A DNA stretch of 11,198 nucleotides from JACQCV01 sp964639675 (lineage in GTDB: Bacteria; Patescibacteriota; Minisyncoccia; Phycocordibacterales; UBA12445): positions 1-11,198 of the forward strand of contig CAZXEK010000030.1 in NCBI GenBank assembly GCA_964639675.1, written 5' to 3'. The notes beneath the pieces are model-generated. The model worked only from the letters and a program-made list of their open reading frames with translations. It was not told the origin of the DNA and made no database searches. The position numbers were made by a program, and so were the translations under genes. Positions 6,876 to 11,198 of this stretch are shown here, piece by piece (the first letter of the stretch is position 1; the number at the start of each line of letters is the position of its first letter).

Positions 6876-6941
6876 AAATGATAAAAATGGGAGATTTTTT
6901 TATATCTCAAATGATAAAAATGGAAGATTTTTTTATATCTC
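6876..6941. repeat. Tandem duplication of a 33-bp AT-rich unit
   Basis: Two head-to-tail copies (6876-6908 and 6909-6941) differ at a single base (GGGAG against GGAAG). Each starts AAATGATAAAAATGG and ends with TTTTTTTATATCTC. The first copy contains the dyad GAGAT...ATCTC around the T tract; in the second the substitution weakens it. The copies are so similar that the duplication must be recent or maintained. Function unknown; the T tracts could bend DNA or act as weak terminators for plus-strand RNA. Confidence 0.85.
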
Positions 6942-6988
6942 ACCCCAAAACAACCCCTCAAAAACTCATTTCACTAATCGCAACATTC

Positions 6989-7024
6989 CTTGCCTTATTC
7001 AGACGATCGTTTGAGTAAGGCAAG
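6989..7024. repeat. Long palindrome, downstream copy of the pair bracketing the Cas2-like gene
   Basis: A 36-bp near-perfect palindrome with outer arms CTTGCCTTA...TAAGGCAAG and centre CGATCG (7004-7009). Two arm positions do not match as DNA, and both become G-U pairs only in plus-strand RNA. It begins one base after the stop codon of the Cas2-like gene. Its reverse complement matches the copy at 7634-7669 at 35 of 36 positions, against 33 of 36 in direct orientation, so the two copies are inverted relative to each other. No U tract follows on the minus strand, so it is not a standard intrinsic terminator. Confidence 0.9.
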
Positions 7025-7025
7025 A

Positions 7026-7613
7026 TTATAAAATCTGAACCAATGAGCCCTTTTTGCCAATGGTAAAAATATGAATGAAGGGAGTAATCCCTCGCTCAGA
7101 AAGATCCAGCAAAAGTGTTTCAGGAATCTCTGTCCTACTAATCCAAACACTTTTATGTAACATCTTAAAATCTAAAATTTTTAATACCGAACGAAGCCAA
7201 CTGCGATAGACCCTATACTTTTCTGGAATATCATAAGAAATAACAATAACCTCCCTTGAAATAATTTTTAAATATCTCCGCCGTGGTGACATTTCAAGTT
7301 TTTTAAGCAACGCTATACCCTTAGTGGATATAATCCACCGCTTATTTTTGGTACTTGAGTCTACAGATATAAGCCCATCCCGCCTAAGGCTCGCTAAAAA
7401 ATTATAAAACCTCTCTCGATCCCTATACTCTTGTTCTATCTTAGTGAGTGATTCACGAATAGAAAATTTTTTACCACGAAGAGGAGCAAAATGACCCTTA
7501 TAAGAAATACGAAAGGGTTGCATTGCAATATCCACAAAAAGTTCTGTTGTAGTAAGGGCTGCCCCCTTCAATAACTCCAGAACAACCGCCCCTATTTTTC
7601 GTTCATGTGACAT
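7026..7613 (-). CDS. Winged-helix protein with C-terminal Cas2-like (PaaX-like) domain, bracketed by palindromes
   Basis: A 195-residue basic protein. Residues about 5-30 and 62-105 look like the helices and wing of a winged-helix DNA-binding domain (RERFYNFLASLRRDGLIS, then KRWIISTKGIALLKKL). Residues 120-195 resemble the ferredoxin-like fold of Cas2 and of the middle domain of PaaX regulators: REVIVISYDIPEK with the conserved-type Asp at 128, then the LDFKMLHKSVWIS segment typical of the second strand. Proteins like this occur in Patescibacteria without CRISPR loci and are often auto-named Cas2; no array or Cas1 is present here. The gene is bracketed by two inverted copies of a long palindrome. 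The promoter-side copy overlaps the -35 region, suggesting that the protein binds these sites and represses itself. Function is not established; a role in moving the element is an alternative. Confidence 0.8.
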   Translation of the reverse strand: MSHERKIGAVVLELLKGAALTTTELFVDIAMQPFRISYKGHFAPLRGKKFSIRESLTKIEQEYRDRERFYNFLASLRRDGLISVDSSTKNKRWIISTKGIALLKKLEMSPRRRYLKIISREVIVISYDIPEKYRVYRSWLRSVLKILDFKMLHKSVWISRTEIPETLLLDLSERGITPFIHIFTIGKKGSLVQIL

Positions 7614-7619
7614 TAGTTA

Positions 7620-7647
7620 ATTTTAGCACAAACCTTGCCTTACTCAA
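7620..7647 (-). promoter_or_regulatory. Probable promoter of the Cas2-like gene, overlapped by the palindrome
   Basis: On the minus strand an extended -10, TGCTAAAAT (TAAAAT at 7625-7620), lies 16 bases downstream of TTGAGT (7647-7642), a four-of-six match to the -35 consensus. The -35 hexamer is inside the palindrome 7628-7675. The predicted start is near 7613, which is the A of the ATG, so the mRNA would be leaderless. A protein bound to the palindrome would block this promoter. Confidence 0.55.
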
Positions 7648-7675
7648 ACGATCGTTTGAATAAGGCAAGGTTTGT
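7628..7675. repeat. 48-bp palindrome, promoter-side copy and likely operator
   Basis: A 48-bp palindrome with one mismatched pair (7643 against 7660), running from ACAAACCTTGCCTTA through the centre CGATCG (7649-7654) to TAAGGCAAGGTTTGT. The central 16 bases TCAAACGATCGTTTGA are perfectly symmetric. The one mismatch becomes G-U in minus-strand RNA, so a transcript arriving from lysS would form an uninterrupted hairpin here. It begins 15 bases upstream of the start codon of the Cas2-like gene and covers its -35 region. The inner 36 bases are the inverted partner of 6989-7024. Confidence 0.9.
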
Positions 7676-7708
7676 ATCCTATATTATATATTACGAATTC
7701 CTATAGCC

Positions 7709-7779
7709 TATTTAGACCCACATTTAGACCCACATTTAGGCCCACATTTAGGTACACATTATGTACGCATTTAGCTACA
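7709..7779. repeat. Degenerate 12-bp tandem repeat, six units
   Basis: Six head-to-tail units follow the pattern CATTTAGACCCA: 7709-7720, 7721-7732, 7733-7744, 7745-7756, 7757-7767 (11 bases) and 7768-7779. The units nearest the palindrome are almost identical and they drift toward lysS (ACCCA, GCCCA, GTACA, then more diverged). The array lies between the lysS stop and the palindrome. The unit length is close to one helical turn. Function unknown; an iteron- or operator-like role or a simple variable repeat are both possible. Confidence 0.85.
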
Positions 7780-7819
7780 CGGGAGATCTTATTAAAAACT
7801 AGACTCTGTCTGCAGCCAA

Positions 7820-9289
7820 CTATTCCTTAGGCCTCATGGTGGGGAAAAATATAACCTCTTTTATATTTTTAGTGTTAGTCAACAGCATAATTAATCTATC
7901 GAGTCCTATACCAACACCTCCGGCTGGTGGCATTCCATACTCTAATGCTTCGACAAACTCCCTATCGTTAGGCTGAGCCTCTTTATCACCTGCCAACCGA
8001 TTCTTGTCCTGCACCAAAAATCTTTCTGCCTGATCAATTGGATCATTCAATTCTGAGAAGGCCTTAGCTAACTCGACCCCACCAATAACCAGCTGAAAGG
8101 CATCTACTAACTTTGTCTCCCCCGACAACTTTTTTGCTAGTGGTAAATAGTTGATCGGATAATCAACGATAAAGGTAGGCTGAATTAATTTAGAGCGACA
8201 AACTCTCTTATAAATACTATCCATAATCTTCTCTATTGAATCAGCGGAGTGTGTCTCTGCACCAAGCTGGTTAGCCCTAAGCAAGAGGTCCTCCCTACTA
8301 ACTGACTCTGGATTAGATATAAGAGCAAAGCGCCTTAAGACATCAAAGTAAGTAATCACACTAAACTTATTTGAAAGATTTATCAGACTGCCATCGTATT
8401 CCGTGGTACTCTTTTTTAAAACTTTTTTAAAGACAGTCTTGACTAATTTCTCCACAAAAGTTCGCTGTTTCTTAGCATCAGAATAACTTTCATAGAATTC
8501 AACCTCGGCAAACTCTGGGTTATGAGTTGTGTCTATACCCTCATTTCTAAAATTTCGACAGACTTCAAAAACCTTAGGAAATCCAGCGATCAAAAGTTTC
8601 TTTAGATAAAGTTCTGGGGCAATCCGAAGATAAAGATCGATATTTAGAGCATTGTGGTGAGTAATAAAAGGTAGCGCAGAAGCTCCACCTGCTAATGGTT
8701 GCAAAACTGGAGTCTCAACTTCAAGATAATCAGCTGCGATCAAAAAATTTCTAACCTCTGTTATAACCTTCGATCTAGTAACAAATCTCTGGTAAACCTC
8801 TGGAGACATTATCAGGTCCAGATACCTTTTTCGAAATCGCTCATCTATGTCTTGTAGTCCATGCCACTTATCAGGCAAAGCTCTTAAGCTCTTAGTCAAC
8901 ATTCGAAAATTTATGACCCTTAGCGTCTTCTCCCGTCTTTTTGTTAGTATGCACCTACCCTTAAATTCAAGAATGTCTCCGACATCAACAGTCTCAATAA
9001 ATAGATCAAAATCCTTTTCCCCAATCTCATCTTTCCTAAGATAAGCCTGGATACGACCTGTCCCGTCTGTAAGATCGAGAAAGATCGCCCCTCCGTGACC
9101 CCTAACAGCGACAACCCGGCCTGCTATAATTAGGATCTTGTTTGTCTTGAGAAAATTTTTAAAAGATGAAAGAACTGACTCTACAGAAACATTTCTCTTG
9201 GAATTTACCGGGTAAGGATCAATACCATGATCCCTTAGAATTTTAATCTTATTTATCCGACCCAACCGGATCTCTTCTTGAGAAGCCAT
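7820..9289 (-). CDS. lysS: Lysyl-tRNA synthetase, class II (LysRS2)
   Basis: LysS charges tRNA-Lys with lysine in the cytosol using ATP. The 489 residues match the usual bacterial length. An OB-fold anticodon-binding domain lies at about 53-135 (IIAGRVVAVRGHGGAIFLDL, GTGRIQAYL). The class II catalytic core follows, with motif 1 around 170-196 (LEVETPVL), motif 2 at 239-268 (KVFEVCRNFRNEGIDTTHNP and the conserved EFAEVEFYESYSD) and motif 3 at 453-470 (MPPAGGVGIGLDRLIMLL). DYPINYLPLAKK at 376-387 fits the family's SPLAK region. It starts 7 bases after the greA stop with no Shine-Dalgarno, a greA-lysS pairing seen in many bacteria, and is probably read from the same transcript. Identification is certain. 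Confidence 0.98.
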   Translation of the reverse strand: MASQEEIRLGRINKIKILRDHGIDPYPVNSKRNVSVESVLSSFKNFLKTNKILIIAGRVVAVRGHGGAIFLDLTDGTGRIQAYLRKDEIGEKDFDLFIETVDVGDILEFKGRCILTKRREKTLRVINFRMLTKSLRALPDKWHGLQDIDERFRKRYLDLIMSPEVYQRFVTRSKVITEVRNFLIAADYLEVETPVLQPLAGGASALPFITHHNALNIDLYLRIAPELYLKKLLIAGFPKVFEVCRNFRNEGIDTTHNPEFAEVEFYESYSDAKKQRTFVEKLVKTVFKKVLKKSTTEYDGSLINLSNKFSVITYFDVLRRFALISNPESVSREDLLLRANQLGAETHSADSIEKIMDSIYKRVCRSKLIQPTFIVDYPINYLPLAKKLSGETKLVDAFQLVIGGVELAKAFSELNDPIDQAERFLVQDKNRLAGDKEAQPNDREFVEALEYGMPPAGGVGIGLDRLIMLLTNTKNIKEVIFFPTMRPKE

Positions 9290-9296
9290 TTTAAAA

Positions 9297-9791
9297 CTAA
9301 TTTTTAAGCTGATCTATGGAAACAAGTGTATAGTTAATCTTACCCTTCGGAGTATTAACCACAAATTTATCACCAATTTTTTTACCCACCATCGCCATCC
9401 CAAGTGGACATTCATTCGAAATTTTATCATTTAAGACATCAGCTTCTTCTGAACCAACAATCTTGCATCTTTTTATAGAATCATCACCATCCTTTCTGAC
9501 GGTCACAGTCGAACCCATAGTAACAATCGAACCGTCAAGTTGATTAACCTTATCTGAGACGATCACTACCCTTTTAAAAATATCCTCTATCGCACTTATC
9601 CTGTCTTCTAGTTCACTCTGAGCCTCGCGAGCTTGGTGATATTCAGCATTCTCCTTTAGATCACCCAGGGATTTAGCAAACTCTAGACTTTCGGCAATCT
9701 CTTTTCTTTTAACTGTTTTAGCAAATTTTAACTCCTCTTCTAGCTCCTTAAATTTCTCTTTTGTTAGATATTCCACATTTTTTGATGTCAT
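9297..9791 (-). CDS. greA: Transcription elongation factor GreA
   Basis: GreA enters the RNA polymerase secondary channel and stimulates cleavage of backtracked RNA. At 164 residues it has the normal length. The N-terminal coiled-coil hairpin covers about 8-78 and carries the tip signature GDLKENAEY (43-51), with the acidic residues D44 and E47 that position the catalytic metal. The FKBP-like C-terminal domain spans about 85-164 (GSTVTVRK, IVGSEEADVLNDKIS, CPLGMAMVGKKIGD). It lies between the FemAB-type gene (28-base gap) and lysS (7-base gap). A weak AGGA is 11 bases upstream of the ATG. Identification is certain; GreA rather than GreB is favoured by size and by pairing with lysS. Confidence 0.97.
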   Translation of the reverse strand: MTSKNVEYLTKEKFKELEEELKFAKTVKRKEIAESLEFAKSLGDLKENAEYHQAREAQSELEDRISAIEDIFKRVVIVSDKVNQLDGSIVTMGSTVTVRKDGDDSIKRCKIVGSEEADVLNDKISNECPLGMAMVGKKIGDKFVVNTPKGKINYTLVSIDQLKN

Positions 9792-9819
9792 AATGCTCTA
9801 CATCCTACACAATTAGAGG

Positions 9820-10899
9820 CTAAAAGTCAAAAATCGCGGTAAGGTAACTTAAAACAAACCTTTTAAAAAGATATAGAAAGTACCATGACTTACTATAAAC
9901 AACATCATAAAAATCAGCGTACCCAATCAAAGAACCGCCAAATCTTTTCTTAAAATCACTAAAACCCTGCCATTTTTTATAAAATGGATATTCGTTGTCG
10001 TTTAGTAACACCGCCCCTAAATTATATCTTTTTAGTCTTAACCCTTTAAAATATTTAATTGCCTCCCACTGAGCAAGATACGTATAACCCAATCTCCTAT
10101 GTTGATTGTGAGAAGCACTAAATAGATAAAAAGCTGTACTGCCATAAATAACAAAAAAGTTTATCAAAATAACCTTACCCCCCATACGAACAAGCAGCAG
10201 AAGGCCGTTCTTTGAATTTTCACACTGACTAAATATCTCTCCATAGTATTCTTTTGAATAGTGCGCGAAACTATCTCTCTTTGCAGTCATGTTAATCAAC
10301 TCATAAAATTTATCTAAGTATTCTAAGAAATTTTTATCTAAAATAATAACTTCAAATGAATTCTTCTCCGCTTGTTTAATTGTGTACCTATTTACCTTCT
10401 TCATAGAGGAAAGAATCTGCTCCTCTCCCAAAGACAGATCTATGATCCATTCATATTTCGGCTGAAAACTTCCATCATATAAAAATTTCGGGGCTTTAAA
10501 AAATGACTCGTCCATATTAACTTGGGTAACTTGAACTTGGGAGTTCAACTCCCAAATAGGATCGAAACGCAGAAATATAGAATTTTCTTTTTTTAGCAGG
10601 TCGTAACAAAACTTTTTAAACTCCGACAGTAGTTCCCCTGAAACTTCTTGAGTAAAAACAGGGCCATGCGGTATATATAGATAATTTTTACCAAAAGACA
10701 AGGGATACTTTATCACCTGCAATAAACCAACAACCTCTTCATCTTTTTCTATTAAGTATCGCCAAAGAGATTTACCGAGACCTACATGCCACTCTCCATA
10801 AAAAGAATTCTGGGTTAATGGGACATCTTTACCGTTACATAAGCCTTCATAATCTTCCCTGTCTATTTCTTTAAATTTTAATTCTCTAAAATTTTTCAT
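9820..10899 (-). CDS. FemAB/FemX-family peptidoglycan bridge-forming aminoacyltransferase
   Basis: FemAB-family enzymes transfer amino acids from aminoacyl-tRNA to the peptide stem of lipid II or related precursors, making the interpeptide bridge at the cytoplasmic face of the membrane. The 359 residues fit a tandem GNAT fold. Recognisable parts are an N-terminal half with LLQVIKYPLSFGKNYLYIPHGP (59-80), the segment QPKYEWIIDLSLGEEQILSSMKKVNRYTIKQAEK (146-179), typical of the family, and the C-terminal core FYLFSASHNQHRRLGYTYLAQWEAIKY (257-283), with YNLGAV at 292-297. Such proteins are frequent in Patescibacteria. It lies 21 bases after a penicillin-binding protein gene, which supports a role in cell-wall assembly. 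No ribosome binding site precedes the ATG. Family call is firm; the amino acid used and exact substrate are unknown. Confidence 0.88.
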   Translation of the reverse strand: MKNFRELKFKEIDREDYEGLCNGKDVPLTQNSFYGEWHVGLGKSLWRYLIEKDEEVVGLLQVIKYPLSFGKNYLYIPHGPVFTQEVSGELLSEFKKFCYDLLKKENSIFLRFDPIWELNSQVQVTQVNMDESFFKAPKFLYDGSFQPKYEWIIDLSLGEEQILSSMKKVNRYTIKQAEKNSFEVIILDKNFLEYLDKFYELINMTAKRDSFAHYSKEYYGEIFSQCENSKNGLLLLVRMGGKVILINFFVIYGSTAFYLFSASHNQHRRLGYTYLAQWEAIKYFKGLRLKRYNLGAVLLNDNEYPFYKKWQGFSDFKKRFGGSLIGYADFYDVVYSKSWYFLYLFKRFVLSYLTAIFDF

Positions 10900-10920
10900 T
10901 TTTACTTTTTAACTTTAGAT

Positions 10921-11198
10921 TTATTTTATATACTCCGGCGTATTCTCAGCCATCCATATTAATAGGTTCCTTATGGCAAGATTCGCGCCGACGGTATTCT
11001 CCCGACTTCCCTTCTCCATCACTAAGGCAAAGGCAAATCTTGGATTTTCATAAGGAAAATATCCTATGCCCCATGAATTAACAAGCTTCTTGCTTGTGCC
11101 AAGCTCAGCCGTACCAGTCTTAGCAGCCACTGTTACCTCGGGAATATTTAAAGCTCTAGCAGTACCGTCAGGATCTGTCACCCCCATCCTCATCCCCT
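10921..11198 (-). CDS. Class B penicillin-binding protein, C-terminal end only (cut by window edge)
   Basis: This is the last part of a D,D-transpeptidase, running off the window at 11198. The frame is open to the edge, and the methionine at 11193 is internal, not a start (a Gly codon precedes it). The visible 91 or so residues contain the third active-site motif, VAAKTGTAELG, followed by NSWGIGYFPYENPRFAFALVMEKG, which matches the C-terminal transpeptidase strands. The SxxK and SxN motifs lie outside. The sequence resembles elongation-type PBP2 (MrdA) more than the FtsI encoded at 3119-4840, where the equivalent region reads HSFFGYFPAYNARFLVLIY, so the genome has at least two class B enzymes. 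The MrdA assignment is tentative. The FemAB-family gene follows after 21 bases. Confidence 0.85.
   Translation of the reverse strand, partial: GMRMGVTDPDGTARALNIPEVTVAAKTGTAELGTSKKLVNSWGIGYFPYENPRFAFALVMEKGSRENTVGANLAIRNLLIWMAENTPEYIK

Larger units (their letters stand above)
6498..7025. other. 528-base gene-free region between mraZ and the Cas2-like gene
   Basis: From mraZ outward this stretch holds the MraZ boxes and promoter (6516-6567), the DnaA box (6575-6583), the candidate structured RNA with its hairpins (6596-6825), overlapping palindromes ATTCGCGAAT and AATGGCCATT around 6829-6846, the 33-bp tandem duplication (6876-6941), an uninformative AC-rich bit (6942-6988) with a second CAACCCCTCA that also occurs at 6857-6866, and the palindrome at 6989-7024. 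I see no protein-coding gene in it. Confidence 0.7.

Noticed and set aside
6678..6881. Small plus-strand reading frame of 67 codons
   Set aside because: It overlaps the structured, GC-richer stretch, is rich in Ser and Pro without any recognisable motif, and is the only plus-strand candidate in a window where all other genes are on the minus strand. Probably chance.
7026..7613. CRISPR-Cas locus, suggested by the Cas2-like domain
   Set aside because: No repeat-spacer array, no Cas1 and no effector gene are present. The N-terminal winged helix and the palindromes fit a PaaX-like regulator or module better than adaptation Cas2.
6989..7675. Standard IS200/IS605 insertion sequence
   Set aside because: The bracketing hairpins are similar in spirit, but the protein lacks a visible HUH motif and catalytic tyrosine context of Y1 transposases, and no target duplication is apparent.
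7628..7675. Plain intrinsic terminator of lysS
   Set aside because: The hairpin is strong, but no U tract follows on the minus strand and it lies about 145 bases past the stop. Its near-copy on the other side of the next gene points to another role, though it might still hinder read-through.

Overview
The window looks like a piece of a small, AT-rich bacterial chromosome, most likely from the Candidate Phyla Radiation (Patescibacteria, Parcubacteria-like). This is an inference. It rests on the compact gene layout, the almost complete lack of good Shine-Dalgarno sequences, a MurF that lacks the usual N-terminal domain, a FemAB-type peptidoglycan enzyme, and a stand-alone winged-helix/Cas2-like protein of a kind common in those genomes. 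TGA appears to be a normal stop codon (it ends ftsL), which argues against the lineages that read UGA as glycine. All eleven convincing genes lie on the minus strand, so the window reads from high to low coordinates.

Upstream block (11198 to 7820): the C-terminal end of a class B penicillin-binding protein, a FemAB-family peptidoglycan bridge enzyme, greA and lysS. They are separated by only 21, 28 and 7 bases and are probably one transcription unit.

Middle block (7819 to 6498): an accessory-looking island between two core operons. It holds a 12-bp tandem repeat, one gene for a 195-residue winged-helix/Cas2-like protein, and two long palindromes of nearly the same sequence in inverted orientation that bracket this gene. 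Next come a 33-bp tandem duplication and a GC-richer stretch that folds into a series of stem-loops (a candidate structured RNA). The block ends with the mraZ promoter region, which has a DnaA box and MraZ-type operator repeats. This is the part of the window most likely to hold something undescribed.

Division and cell-wall block (6497 to 1806): a classic dcw start, mraZ-rsmH-ftsL-ftsI-murF, with junctions that overlap or are only a few bases long. It encodes the MraZ regulator, the 16S rRNA methyltransferase RsmH, the septal proteins FtsL and FtsI, and the Mur ligase that adds D-Ala-D-Ala to the peptidoglycan precursor.

Chaperone block (1697 to 1): grpE and the N-terminal part of dnaK, read from their own near-consensus promoter whose predicted start site is only about 9 bases from the grpE ATG. 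No CIRCE heat-shock operator is visible. GrpE is the nucleotide exchange factor for DnaK, so the two work as a pair.
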